Under the pieces are notes generated by a model. It was given only the letters and a program-made list of their open reading frames with translations. It was not told the origin of the DNA and did not search any database. A DNA stretch of 64,000 bases from assembly GCF_030272615.1 (NCBI RefSeq), contig NC_081411.1, forward strand, positions 213,211,744 to 213,275,743. The letters run 5' to 3'. Origin of the DNA: Cryptomeria japonica. Its lineage: Eukaryota; Streptophyta; Pinopsida; Cupressales; Cupressaceae. Positions 36,752 to 48,901 of the stretch are shown piece after piece (position 1 is the first letter of the stretch; each line of letters opens with the position of its first letter). Both the position numbers and the translations under genes were made by a program.

Positions 36752-37970
36752 TATAAACTTTGTGCAATTTTTTCCAATCTGTGAAGTCATTTTTGTTGTG
36801 ACCAAATCTGACTGTTTGACTGTTTTTTCGTGACAAGAGGACACAATGTTGATGAGGACTCAATGTTTGCAAGTGTCTAGACTCAAAAATGACTCCAAGA
36901 AAAGTGTGTTGTTTGATGTAAAATTGTTTTGCATACACTTGAAGACACAAAAGACACAATGTTTTGCTGTTTGGTCTTGAATGTTTGAATGTTTAAAATA
37001 AGTCAAGCACAATTCTTATGGCTGGCCAAGACAATAGTTGTTGATCCCACATAGGGTTTTACCCCTGAAGCTACTCTATTCAGAGTGGATACTTAGATGC
37101 TTGACCTCACTGGCTCCACCCTCAGCACTCACTTCTCGGGTCAGCCAAGCATCAGTCCCCATGAAAACTCCCCATGGAGAATTTTGTATCTCTACTAAGA
37201 ACCGTATGTGTGTGGGCCGCTACCAGAGGTCCGACCTCCTGCCCCAACAACTAGAAGGATTTGGGCTTCTAAAACAAAAAGGTGCTAGTAAGGGCATCCA
37301 CTCGTGTGGCCATACATGCGGCACTTTCAGCTCTATAAATACAAAAGGCTCCCAGCTGGTAGGGGTTACGCGCTACAACTGATCAAATAAATTTGATCAA
37401 ACGGGTTTATGGGGAGACATAGTGTCGGTATGAACTAATCAACACATGTTATTCATAGTTTTCACCATGAATATATTTGTTTATAGTGGTTTGGAAGAGG
37501 TGGGTTTTCCTTGCTATCACTTGGGTCGTTCTCTTCTCACTAGTAGTCCTAATGACCACACGGGAAGAAAGGCCCTCTAAAGATTAAACAAAAAGAGCCT
37601 ATTGCTCAAGACACAAAAGACAATGATTCAATTTTAGTGTACCAATGGAAGTGTTTGCTATTCTATGAAAACAAGGCACACAATAAAAATCCAAAACCCT
37701 TGCCAAGGACCTGCAACAAAAAGTTGTTAGTAGTTTGGGTTGTTTGAAATAATCACCCCTTCCTGCAAACACACAAGTTAGGTAAATTTTAAAACCCAAA
37801 AGACTTTGTGAAATAGGGGCCTTCAACCAAATGATTTTTCCTTCAAGACAAGCTGCACCAATTTCGTTAGCTAGATCTGAAAATGTTAGCTCAAAATAAA
37901 CCAGATCTGAAACCCTAAATGCAAAATCCAAAAAACTGAATCAATGAAAACCCAAAATTTGAATCGAGCA

Positions 37971-38229
37971 AGCATAGACGCGATTACCCTTAATGCAGAC
38001 ATGACTGGATAACACATATGCGGTTATGTGATGCACAGACGCACCTACAGAACACAAACGCGCTTTCGTGACACAGACGCTGGTTAAAATGACGCAGACG
38101 TGACTTTACCACACAGATGCGCCTTCCTGGAACTTGCAAAATAAAATATTGCCAAAACATAGACATGGAACCAGATGTCGTAGACGCGCTAGAAAATAAA
38201 AAACGTGGTCCGAAAGTGCGCAGATGTGG
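37971..38229 (-). repeat. GCGTCTGTGT motif array, primer-proximal (Tat-2 leader)
   Basis: About ten copies (ACACAGACGC, GACGCAGACG, ACACAGATGCG and variants) end about 90 bp from the primer site. The Tat-1 array has the same position relative to its primer site. Confidence 0.78.
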
Positions 38230-38317
38230 AAATACCAAAAATGCTGTCGAAAATGTCCGATCTGCAACTTCAAAAATGTAAAATCTGCAACAAGGATGTT
38301 AAATGCAAAAGCGACAA

Positions 38318-38337
38318 GAGTCCCACCGGGCATGCCA
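38318..38337 (-). other. Candidate primer-binding site of Tat-2
   Basis: On the minus strand TGGCATGCCCGGTGGGAC follows the LTR end after TTT. The complement looks like a tRNA 3' end (GAGTCCCACC... ending CCA). I could not name the tRNA. The site is unlike that of Tat-1. Confidence 0.6.
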
Positions 38338-38340
38338 AAA

Positions 38341-39115
38341 TGTATATTGTGAAAATGGATAACAATAATAACAAAATTGAAAGGCTAAATGAATTCAACC
38401 ACCAAACCCTAGCCTAACAACAACAAAGACCAACCATAACATATGAAGATTACCTAAGACAATGCAAATCAAATGAAATCACAAAGATTATACCAGCACA
38501 TGTCCAATAGGGTTTTGATCTCCATTCTTCCTATCTTCATTGATCTTTCTTGATATATTTGCTCTCAGATTTTATGTGCACAAGAGCTCAACAAAGAACG
38601 AAATGTGGTTGCAAGTAGGATCGTAGTGTAGTCAATTGCATAAAAAATCATTAGATCATTAGGGTTTGATAATGAAGAAAGCATCTCCTTAAATAGAAGA
38701 CACAATATGAAATGGAGGGATAAGATTGAGAGGTGTAAAAAGGAGGTCGGCTAGGATTAGAGGGTAGGTAGAAGAAATAATAAAATAATGAAAGAGGTAG
38801 GTAGTGTAGGAATTAAGAGATGAATGACATGTGTTATGTGTAGAAAAAGCTAATGAATTAATTAAATAAATAAAGATTTATTTAATTTATAGAAGAAGTG
38901 GGATCAATTTAAATAAATAAAATATTTATTTAATTTAGGAAAAGGATAATTTAAATAAATAAATGTATTTATTTAAATGAGAAATAAGGCTAGAAGAGGA
39001 TAAATGAATTAATTAAATAAATAAAGATTTATTTAATTAATAGAAGAATTAGGCTTAGATAATTAAATAAATAAAATATTTATTTAATTAGACATGACAA
39101 TTTTGAGTGTCTACA
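38341..39115 (-). repeat. 5' LTR of Tat-2 (775 bp)
   Basis: It is the same length as 22931-23705 with about 11 single-base differences. Minus-strand TATA-like CTATTTAAGG is at about 38687-38696, and the five AT palindromes are at about 38859-39090. It would drive gag-pol transcription. Confidence 0.95.
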
Positions 39116-40366
39116 AGACCCACTAAAAAATATACTCTTCTAGAGTATGCTTGGTTAAAAGCAAATCTTGTTAAAGATTACAAACACATTGCTAGAAGTG
39201 ACCCGGTTAAGGGATTTCCCTCAGATCTGTTAGGATCTTCACCTTGTTAGAGGTGACCTTGTTAAAGGATTTCAAACACTCAATCTAAATGTCACCTTGC
39301 TAGAGGGTTTTACAAATAAGACTGTTAAGTCCACTCGGTTAAGAGATTTTCTGTCACTTCATAAAATAATAGTAGTAAAATATATCTGCAACTTCACATC
39401 TACAAATGCTAAAGAAGATTCTTATTTGCTCAATAATCATAGGACTTATCTTGTCCCTCTGCTGGGCTTTATACTCTGTTATCAAAATAGATCTTCAAGC
39501 TTCTGTGCTCGGTAATCACTATGTAGCATTTCTATGCTTACATTTGCCCGCATGCATTGTTTATCAACAGTTCTTTATTTATAAACAATTTGCCAACCGC
39601 TTAATCTCCTTGATCACATTTCCCATGATCAATCATAGCCATCAGATCTTCAAACTCGACCAGGTTCAATGTATCCTTCAATCTGAAAATGTTTTACCTT
39701 GCCTTGGAACTTGCATAAATTTCTTGGAACTTGTGCTAAGGTATTGCGGTTCAATTTGAGCTGTAGATCTTCCTGCCAATCTTCCATTGCCATAGATTTT
39801 TTTAACAAACTTCATGCACGGCTTACCAATCATTTAATCAACTCCAGCTCATCAGCTTCCTTCATTAAATAATGCTTTAATGCATTCTGTTATTACTCGG
39901 TTGCAACTTGGTAAATGCTAAACTTTACTCGGTAGGCATTCTGCCTTGATTAACTGATAGCAATAACCTTATGGTTTACCGACTAGGTTCTTTGCTTGGT
40001 GACATAGTATAGTATTAACCTTACAAATAATAGCATATGTAGGATATCAAAATAATCTAGACATCATGATCTCATCATTGTCTAACTCGGTAATAGTTGC
40101 CCATTGAATAACTTATTCCTCCCCTTATTCATTACATTCTTTCTGTTCATTTACCAATATCTTTATACTCATCAAATCATACTTCTTAAGGTATGGCAAC
40201 ATCATACTGAATCAGAAAATCAATTTCTTGACATCAATGAAAAAATAATAATGTTAAGACAATGAACATCCTTAATCAGTTATATCCATAGTCATCAACA
40301 ACCTTCTCAATATCCTTATTGTAATTGGAATGCCAACAATCTCCCATGTCTGTTATAATGCCAACA
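39116..40366 (-). repeat. Copia A 3' LTR, inner part
   Basis: This resumes the LTR interrupted at 22930. The first five bases are the Tat-2 target duplication. It ends TGCCAACA, matching the end of the right LTR. The open frames inside it (39297-39759) recur in the other LTR and are not genes. Confidence 0.9.
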
Positions 40367-40381
40367 ATCTCCCCCTTTGGC
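40367..40381 (-). other. Polypurine tract of copia A
   Basis: The minus strand reads GCCAAAGGGGGAGAT immediately before the LTR start TGTTGGCATT. Confidence 0.85.
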
Positions 40382-40862
40382 ATTGATGGCAAAACCAATT
40401 GATTTGACTTAAATGATTCAGATTGCTGTAAAATGCTGAAATGCTGAAATGCTCTCCCCCTGTCATTAGTCTTCTCCTTGGTTCTGAAATGTAGTCTTCT
40501 CCTTCAGACTTCTCCCCCATTCACTAGTCTTCTCCCCCTTTGACAATAATGCCAGAAATGAAAAGAACTAAAACATAATTTTTTGTCGCTAAGAAGTAGA
40601 TTCTTTGCTGTCATGTATTTACTTAGTCTTGGTCAGAGCATTTTGTCTTCAATTCCCGTTCCCCGTTATTGTTTCCTGCACACCTTTAGAAAACTTCCTA
40701 AAGTGTGTAAATCAGCATCAACTCTAAAAGATATTCTGTAGAATCATTGAATTGATACTTTCACCGAACTCAGTCAGTGAATGGAAGATAGGGGTAGGAC
40801 TCCTAACTTGCTTCTAAGATATTCAAAAGTGTCCCTTGGCAGTGGCTTGATGAAGATATTTT
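40382..40862 (-). other. Copia A 3' non-coding region
   Basis: About 480 bp lies between RNase H and the polypurine tract. It is rich in CTCCCCC repeats and holds no envelope-like gene. Confidence 0.6.
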
Positions 40863-41597
40863 CTATTTGCTCCTTTGTCCTAACATACTCCAACACCACT
40901 TTCTTCTCTTGGACTTCTTCTCTAAGATAATGATATTGATAGAGATGTGCTTTGTCTTAGAGTGCATTACAGGATTCTTTGAAATATTTATGGCACTAGT
41001 ATTATCATAGAATATGGTTACTGGCTTGGTAACTTGCTCATTTATGCCTTCCAATAGTTGTTTGATCCATGCTATATTAGTACAATTCAATGTTGCAACA
41101 ACGTATTCAGCTTCTGCTGTTGACTGTGAAACACATCCTTGTTTCTTGCTAAGCCAACTCACTAGTCTTTCTCCTAAAAAGAAATCTCCTCCACTTGTGC
41201 TTTTCCTATCATCAATGTTGCCTACCCAATTAGCATCAGTATAAACTTTTAAATCAAAATCATTTCTTTTCTGATATACTAAGCCATAACCCTCAGTGCC
41301 TTTTAAGTATCTGAAAATTCTCTTGATTGCTGTCATGTGTGTTTCCTTGGGATCTCCAGAGAATCTTGCAACTATACCTATTGCATGTGCTATATCTGGC
41401 CTGCTGTGAATAACATATTGCAACTTTCCAATCATGGATCGGTAAAGTGTCTCATCAACAGATGTAGATTCATCATTCTTTGATAGTTTACAGTTGGTAG
41501 CCATAGGAGTGCTTACTGGTTTTGAATCCTCCATTCCAAATTTCTTCAAGATTTCCTTTATGTACTTGGACTGGGTAATGAAAATCTCATCTTTCAT
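40863..41597 (-). pseudogene. Reverse transcriptase end and RNase H of copia A
   Basis: The frame begins at the RT connection (SKYIKEILKKFGMEDSKPV, YRSMIGKLQYV, SRPDIAHAIGIVARF) and continues into the copia RNase H (VYTDANWVGNIDDRKSTSGG, SQSTAEAEYVVATLNCTN, IFYDNTSAINISKNPV, HSKTKHI). The usual catalytic D, E, D residues are present. It is separated from the upstream RT part by a frame change near 41600-41660. Confidence 0.88.
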
Positions 41598-42655
41598 TTG
41601 TAGTATCTATAAACTTATAAAATACTTTATCTCACCAATTAATGACATCTCAAATTCTTTGCTCATTTCATTTCCAAAGTTTTTGCATAGAGAGTCATTT
41701 CCACAAAAGATAATATCATCAACAAATATGAATGCAATCTCTCATACCATGCTGTAGGTGCTTGTTTCAATCTATATAAGGCTTTATTCAATTTACATAC
41801 CTGATCATTATTCTTAACTTCAACAAATTCTTCAGGTTGTTCAATGAAAACTTCTTCTTCTAATATACCATTCAGAAATGCAGATTTGACATCCATTTGA
41901 TATACCTTGAAATTTTTGAATGCAGCATATGCCAACAATGTTCTTACTCCTTCAAGTCTTTCCACAAGTGCAAAAGTTTCACCATAATCAATTCCTTCTA
42001 CTTGAGCATAACCTTTGCAAACTAGTCTTTCTTTATTTCGAATGACCTCTCCCTTTTCATTTAGCTTGTTTTTGAAAATCCACTTTGTACCGATTACATT
42101 TTTGTCCTTCGGTCTTGGGACTAGTGTCCATGTGTCATTCTTCTTGATTTGATCAATCTCTTCTATCATAGCATTTATCCAATCTTCACTGTTAAATGCC
42201 TCTTTCACTATCCTCGGTTCAAATTCAGATATCAGACATGTGTTCTGTCCCAGTTTGTTCCTTGTCATCACTGGACCATCCTTATCTCCTATAATCTGAC
42301 TTGATGCATGATTCCTTCTAACATACTTGGCTAATATAGGCTCGATAGACTTTGTATGTTCTTCTTCATTACTCGGTAATTGGATATTCTCTTCATTACC
42401 TTCAATAGTCTTCTCGGTAGGACTTCTTGGTTGAACATAGACAAATTCTTCATAATCTTCTGGTTCTTTAGAATTACCTTCATCATTTCTATCTGTAAAT
42501 TCATCAATTTTCACATTTGCACTTTCTACTATTTTTTTATATGATTTGATCAGACATTTATATGCTTTGCTTCTAGAAGAGTAACCTAGAAATGTTCCTT
42601 CTTCACTCAAACTTACCATTTCTATCATCTTTGTGTACATAGCATCTACTTCCAA
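41598..42655 (-). pseudogene. Reverse transcriptase of copia A
   Basis: Conserved copia RT segments are present: [89 protein letters not shown]. The catalytic box FVDDII is readable near 41710-41730 in another frame, so a shift lies just upstream of it, near 41750. The N-terminal part also covers the end of integrase and its linker. Confidence 0.85.
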
Positions 42656-43508
42656 AGATTTTAAAATAACTTACATTGGGTTTCTTGTCATACCAGATTT
42701 CATAAGGTGTCTTCAAAGTTCCTTTCTTTAGTTGTACTCGGTTCAGGGTGTAAACTGCTGTGCTTATTGCTTCTCTCCAAAATGTTTGTGATACTTTATT
42801 TTCAATCATCAGGGTTCTGGCACAATCCGTAATGGATCTATTTCTCCTCTCAGCTATTCAATTTTGCTATGGGGTTCTCGATGTTGAGACTTTCCTTTTA
42901 ATACCATGATCATTGCAGAATAAGTTGAACTCATCAGATGTGAACTCTCCTCCTCTCTCTGATCTAAGACATTTCAGTTGTCTTCCTATCTCATTTTCAA
43001 CTCTTGCCTTGTACCATTTAAACATTTGAAAAGCTTTTGATTTTTCTTTTAAAAACATTACTGACATCATCCTTGAGTAATTTTCCACAAATAATATGAA
43101 ATATTTATCACCATAGTAACTCTGAACTTTCATAGGACCACAAAGATCAGTATGCACAAGATCTAAAATTTCCTTAGAAGTGTAGGACTTACTTGTAAAG
43201 CTTGATCTTGTTATTTTTCCCATCTGGCATCCTTGACAAATAGCATTTTTAGGTTTTTCAAGACTCGGTAGCCCTCTTACTCGGTGCTTCTTACTTATTT
43301 TGATCAGATTATCAAAATTTACATGACAAAACCTTTTGTGCCACAACCAGGTATCATCTATCTTTGCATATAGACACTTATTCTGAGTTGAGTCAAGGTG
43401 AAATGTGTTACCTTTTGTTTGTGTCCTGGTAGCAGCTAACTTTCCATGCTTGTCATGAACTTTGACAATTCCTTTTTGAAACTCTATTCAGTAACCTGTG
43501 TTGTTTAG
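42603..43508 (-). pseudogene. Integrase of copia A
   Basis: A GAG-pre-integrase and zinc-binding module (MWHKRFCHVNFDNL, ICQGCQMGK) leads into the core (LDLVHTDLCGPM). The second catalytic position reads LRSERGGEF, with Glu in place of the usual Asp (copia B has LRTDQGGEF), a change likely to harm activity. The final Glu lies near AERRNRS at about 42850. Stops occur near 42866 and 42850. Downstream are the FWREAISTAVYTLNR and YEIWYDKKP segments typical of copia integrase. Confidence 0.86.
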
Positions 43509-43799
43509 CTATGCTACACTCAACAAATTGTATTTCAAACCTTCAACCCAATAAACATCATTACATTTAGCATTGTCAAGAAGTGCTATGGATCCTTTAC
43601 CTTTTACCGGACATGGTGCATCATGACCGAATCTCACATAGCCTCCATCATAATCTTCTAATATAACAAACTTGTGTTTATCACCTGTCATGTGATGTGA
43701 GCATCCACTATCTATGATCCAAGAATCATTAGTATTTACATGAGATATTAGAGCTTTTTCTTCATACCTTTCTTCATCTGATCCATCTTTGATAGCCAC
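43509..43799 (-). pseudogene. Aspartic protease of copia A
   Basis: The retropepsin active site appears as WIIDSGCSHHMTGD, followed by VRFGHDAPCPVKGKGSI and VYWVEGLKYNLLSVA, the standard copia protease region. The frame differs from gag because of a shift between 43800 and 44065. Confidence 0.9.
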
Positions 43800-44731
43800 A
43801 TAAACAACTTCCTCTGTATCAGTTTCATCTGATTTATCATCATTAGATTCCTCATCAGCTATTAGACATGTCCTTTTATCTGTTCTCCTGAAGTCTCGGT
43901 GTCCTCTGTAATGATTATCTTTCAGTCTGTCATCTCGGTAATCTCTCTTTTCACTAGATTATTTGTCAGGACAGTTAGAAGCCATATGTCCAATTCTATC
44001 ATAGTTAAAACATTTCAAGGGTAGCTTTCCTTTGTACTTACCTTTTCGTCTCGGTAACCTTTTGGCTAATTATCAGATTCATCAAGATGGAAAGAACTAA
44101 ATGTAGCCTCAACTTTATTAATAGATGTCCCACTGTTATCAAAGTTACTTAACTCAAATGCATGTAGCTTACCAATAGTAGCATCTAAAGAGACTGGCAT
44201 ATTGGGTACAGACCTCAATTCATTGATTGCAGAGACTCGAATTGCATAAGCTGGTAGAAGGATTCTTAACAACTTACTTGTTACATCCTTTTCTTCAATA
44301 GTTCCACCTACTCCTTTGATTTGATTGACAATCTCCTTTAGTCTTGTACTATACTGGGTTATGTTCTCACCTTCAGTCATCCTCATAGATTCAAGTTGTC
44401 CTCTTAGACTACCCACTTTTGCTCTTTGAACATGTTCATCTCCACCATACACAGATATGAGCTTATCCCACATTGCCTTTGCATCATTGCAGCCTTCTAG
44501 GTCATTAAACTTTGAGTCGGTCAATGCAGATGTTATTTCAATCATTGCTTGCATATGTTCTTGCTTTTCCTTTATCTCTTCCATTGTTAATGGATAGGTT
44601 CTCAATGAGGTGTAGTCATTCTCCAGATAATATACAACATATTCTCCAACTCCTGATAGGTGCAGCTTCATCCTTTTCTGCCATGTAGAGAAACTAGACT
44701 TGTTCAGCTTTGGTGCATCCCTCTTATACAT
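43800..44731 (-). pseudogene. Gag of copia A
   Basis: The start at 44731 (MYKRDAPKLNKSSFSTWQKRM) opens a UBN2-type copia gag with AMWDKLISVYGGDEHVQRAK, LRGQLESMRMTEGENI and LLRILLPAYAIRVSAI. The zinc knuckle near 43985 reads CFNYDRIGHMASNC. Its second Cys is Tyr, so metal binding should be lost, and a stop follows PDK. A frameshift precedes the knuckle. Confidence 0.88.
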
Positions 44732-44782
44732 CTTTGGATCTTTGCCTCAAGTACCTTTAAACTTTTTCTCCCAGAGTCCAAA

Positions 44783-44794
44783 GCTCTGATACCA
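44783..44794 (-). other. Primer-binding site of copia A
   Basis: The minus strand reads TGGTATCAGAGC, an exact complement to the 3' end of plant initiator-Met tRNA, two bases after the LTR end. Confidence 0.93.
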
Positions 44795-44796
44795 AT

Positions 44797-46298
44797 TGAT
44801 AGTTCTGATACTAATATGTTTAGTACACATGCCAAGCTAGTAGAATGAGAGGGGGGGGGGTGAATCATACAAACTTAATCTTCCACAATAACAACAGATT
44901 CAACCTCAGTAAACTTATCAGAAAAATAGTAAAGCATGCAAACTCATAAATAGATAAGATCACACAACATATAATACCAAATTTAACATGGAAACCCAAA
45001 TAGGGAAAAACCACTATGGGATTTCAGACCCACTAAGAAATATACTCTTCTAGAGTATGCTCAGTTAAAAGCAAATCCTGTTAAAGATTACAAACACATT
45101 GCTAGATGTGACCTAGTTAAGGGATTTCCCTCAGATCTATTAGGATCTTCACCTTGTTAGAGGTAACCTTGTTAAAGGATTTCAAACACTCAATCTAAAT
45201 GTCACCTTGCTAGAGGTTTTACAAATAAGACTGTTAAGTCCACTCAGTTAAGAGATTTTCTGTCACTTCACAAAATAACAATAGTAAAATATATCTGCAA
45301 CTTCACATCTACAAATGCTAAAGCAGATTCTTATTTGCTCAATAATCATAGGAATTATCTTGTCCCTCTGCTGGGCTTTATACTCTGTTATCAAAATAGA
45401 TCTTCAAGCTTCTATGCTCGGTAATCACTATGTAGCATTCCTATGCTTACATTTGCCCGCATGCATTGTTTATCAACAGTTCTTTATTTATAAACAATTT
45501 GCCAACCGCTTAATCTCCTTGATCACATTTCCTATGATCAATCATAGGCATCAAATCTTCAAACTTGACTAGGTTCAATGTATCCTTCAATCTGAAAATG
45601 TTTTACATCACCTTGGAACTTGCATAAATTTCTTGGAACTTGTGCTAAGGTATTGCAGTTCAATCTAAGCTGTAGATCTTCCTGCCAATCTTCCATTGCC
45701 ATAGATTTTTTTAACAAACTTCATGCACGGCTTACCAATCATTTAATCAACTCCAACTCATCAGCTTCTTTCATTAAATAATGCTTTAATGCATTCTGTT
45801 ATTACTCGGTTGCATCTCGGTAAATACTAAACTTTACTCGGTAGGCATTCTGCCTTCATTAACCGATAGCGATAACCTTAGGGTTTATCGACTAGGTTCC
45901 TTAGGGTTTACCGACTAGGTTCTTTGCTCGGTAACATAGTATAGTATTAACCTTACAAATAATAGCATATGTAGGATATCAAAATAATCTAGACATCATG
46001 ATCTCATCATTGTCTAACTCGGTAATAGTTGCCCATTGAATAACTTATTCCTCCCCTTATTCATTACATCTTTCTGTGTCATTTACCGACATCTTTATAC
46101 TCATCAAATCATACTTCTTAAGATATGGAAACATCATACTAAATCAGAAAATCAATTTCTTGACATCAATGACAAAATAATAATGTTAAGACAGTGAACA
46201 TCCTTAAGCAGTTATATCCATAGTCATCAACAACCTTCTCAATATCCTTATTGTAATTGGAATGCCAGCAATCTCCCATGTCTGTTACAATACCAACA
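44797..46298 (-). repeat. 5' LTR of copia A (1502 bp)
   Basis: Plus-strand ends are TGATAGTTCTG and TACCAACA. Relative to the other LTR it has a tandem duplication of about 22 bp around 45878-45921 (CTTAGGGTTTA, CGACTAGGTTC). It is followed by CTTGAGAGCCTCATG (46299-46313), also present before the left LTR. Confidence 0.92.
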
Positions 46299-47965
46299 CT
46301 TGAGAGCCTCATGAGAGTGTAGTGTTGCATTTGGAGCTTAGTGTGGGTTAATCAATTGAAGGTTCTCTTAGATACATGGAGACTTAGTTGAGGCTATAGT
46401 TATCTTGAGATGACAAAAATATTGTTGAGCTAGTTGCTCTTGATGAGATTTCAGCTTGAAATTTGAGGAGCCTACATCTTGGTTGGATGAGAGTTCAATA
46501 GAGACCTATGAGGAGATTTCTCTTGGATGAGTTCTGAGGACTTGTATATCATGAAGGTACAACCTCATTCCCCACTCTTGGTCTAGTTAGTGGTTTACCA
46601 CTTGAGAGGTATTTCCCACTTTTTTCTTATGTGCTTTATGCTTATCTCTCATTGGATAAGGATCTTGAGACATGGTGAGATGGTAATGGAGGATTCACTA
46701 TGAGAGATGTAGAGCATAATTATCTCCATTTAATGCAATTTATTTTATGATCACAAGGGATGATAGTGAGATAATTTTCTAAAATGGGAAATTGTGTAGT
46801 TTTATCTTCATCGAGAGGCTTACATCCATGCAAATACATGGAGCATATGTTATGTTTAATATTTTGAGATTGAATAGTATGGGTTTTGTTGAGTCTTTTC
46901 TCTTGGGGTTGTGAAGGATATCTTACTTATCATAGCTAGCATTTAAAGGTATTTGTAGAAGGACATGCTACATGTTTATGGTTTTTCAATTTCTCTATTT
47001 AGTTTTAGTGGTCTTCTTGTATGTTTCGATTCATATATAATATTAGATGTGAGGTTTGGTGTGGATCTATAGTGATCAGTAGTTTTTGGTCAAATTTTAT
47101 CACTTGGTTCTCAGGTGATGACATGGAAGTTCATGTATCTCTTTCTTCTATCATATGTGGAGAACTTGTGAGAGTCGTGGAGACTTTCAAAGAGAGATGT
47201 TTCTTATAGTAGTTTTATTTTGTAAGATTTTCATATATTTTTGGATGATGCTTGGCACTACATAGTTGCAAACTCTAAGAGATGTTTATTGGTAGAATCA
47301 GTATGCGTTTGATCTTTTTAGATTCAAAATTATCCATGCAGTTCGAGTCCTTAGATGTGCCTTCTCTTAATTGTCTAGTTTTCACATGGAGCTCATGGGT
47401 GTAGTTATGGGTTGATTATGTTGGTAGAAAGAGTTTACTAATGTTATAGACCTTCAAGGTATGAGTGATTGGATAGATTAGCACTTTTGATGGGATCATT
47501 TTTCAGTTGGGTGGGTTTATCAGTTGGATGAGAGAATTTAGTTTGATTTTTATTCTATTTTGTTTTCTACAGGACTAGTTTAGTGTTGTGTTTTGGATAC
47601 GGTCTTTGAAGTTGATGTTGTTGATGCTTCTATATATCTTTTAAGAAAATTTGAATTGTGAGAGTATCTTGTATCCTTTGATATCACTGGGATCTTATGC
47701 TTGTGTTCTTTAGGCCAGTGCTTATACACCTTGGCTTGTTCCTTTTCTTTCATGGGTGGCATGTTGGAGGATGACAATGATTGTTGCCTGATCTAGTGGA
47801 CATCTTGGATATTGTTTTACATATATTTATGGAGTACAATATCATATTAGGGATATATGTGGTTTCATGGGTGGTTGTGATGATGTTTTATCATCGCTTG
47901 GCTCTTAGAAATGTAAATATTGGTGTTTCTAGTGACTCTTGACAAGTTTTTGACAAGTGGGAGAA
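46299..47965. other. Unidentified DNA, continuation of the copia A target
   Basis: This continues 21432-22690. No coding region is recognised. It ends in a purine stretch GACAAGTGGGAGAA (47952-47965) of the kind that precedes gypsy LTRs on the plus strand, so it may be the non-coding interior of an old element. Confidence 0.4.
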
Positions 47966-48901
47966 TGTTGTGCAAAAGGTGTCTTAACCTTTTAGTCCGA
48001 CCATTATTTATTTGGATATTATTTTTTTAATATGGTGAATTAATAATAATATCCTAAGTTTCTAACTTTATACAAATTCATATCACATTGTGGGACCCAT
48101 CAAGTAAGAAATTCTCATGTGCATAGTGATGATATCATGGTATAGTATTACTTGTCACCTAGGTATTGTTAGGATTAAGGTGCCATCTATCTTGTAAATC
48201 CTATGACATGGTTCTAACATCCTTTGAAAGTGTCCTAAGGTACTTAGGATGTATTGGGAAAATAATTTGTAATATTTAATTCTCACCATTGTTTTTAATA
48301 CAATCATAAGGGGTGATTGGTTACACCAGCAACACTAAAAGTGGGTTGTGAACACAAATATTTAATATTTTTTCCCCACTTATGGATGCATAGAATAAGA
48401 CATTTATTGACTTATGAAAGTGGAAAATGAGTGACCTATGGGAATCTTCAAGTGGAGGTATGGAAGGGGCAACATGTGTCTCTTGGATTTTGGTCATTTA
48501 TTATATTTCATGTAATGTTTATCATGAAAGTATAGGTGTCCATATTGGAGGGAAGGTATCGGAAGATAAACCAATGCCATGTAAATTTTTGTGGAGGGAT
48601 TCCAAGGGTTGTGTTTGTAAGTAATAAAGAGTCTTCTTTGGGAACATTTAGTAGTAGTTTTAGAGCTCTTGCTATTCTATAAATTTAGCCTGTGGGTGTA
48701 GATTTTATGTACAATAAAAACTGAAATAGTTGAATGTAGTTTTCTCTATAGGAATGAAAGACATATGGGAGGCATAAGGAGGTTGTTCACATGTACGTAG
48801 GTTCTAGTGGAGGAAAATAGGAGAATGTAAGTGATTGTATTGTAAGCACATTTAATGTTGCTAATAAACAATGATTGTATCAAAATAAGATAGAAGTGAT
48901 T
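47966..48901 (+). repeat. Possible old LTR, plus strand
   Basis: TGTTGTGCAAAAGG follows the purine stretch directly, as an LTR start would. No second copy is seen in the window, so neither its length nor its identity is secure. Confidence 0.3.

Larger units (their letters stand above)
36105..38317 (-). other. Untranslated gag-pol leader of Tat-2
   Basis: There is no long frame. A block at 37093-37215 matches 13262-13390 in Tat-1 and includes ATGCTTG (37097-37103) facing CAAGCAT (37146-37152). A second shared block has GGTCGTTC and GGCCCTCTAAA (37526-37580). Two arrays of ACACAGACGC lie on either side. Confidence 0.6.
22931..39115 (-). mobile_element. Ty3/gypsy Tat-type element 'Tat-2', complete (16,185 bp)
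   Basis: Two 775-bp LTRs bound it (22931-23705 and 38341-39115), with flanking GGACC (22926-22930) and AGACC (39116-39120) as a 5-bp target duplication carrying one change. Minus-strand order is 5' LTR, primer site, leader, gag, protease, RT, two RNase H domains, integrase, T-rich spacer, antisense PMD gene, polypurine tract and 3' LTR. By eye the LTRs differ at about 11 positions with no gaps, so insertion was fairly recent. Breaks in gag-pol are a 28-bp duplication (34957-35012), a single-base loss near 33195, a small deletion near 30088 and several stops. Confidence 0.95.
22695..46298 (-). mobile_element. Ty1/copia element 'copia A', split by Tat-2
   Basis: Without the Tat-2 insertion this is about 7.4 kb. 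The left LTR is 22695-22930 plus 39116-40366, the right LTR 44797-46298. Between them, on the minus strand, are gag, protease, integrase, reverse transcriptase and RNase H in copia order. The primer site is an exact initiator-Met match and the polypurine tract is AAAGGGGGAGA. Lineage within copia is not resolved. Several frameshifts and stops make it inactive. Confidence 0.92.

Noticed and set aside
39297-39759. 117-codon hydrophobic frame as a gene
   Set aside because: It lies in the copia A LTR and recurs in the other LTR (45315-45572). Its length varies through mutation.
44783-44794. tRNA gene fragment
   Set aside because: The initiator-Met match is the retrotransposon primer site. No tRNA body is present.
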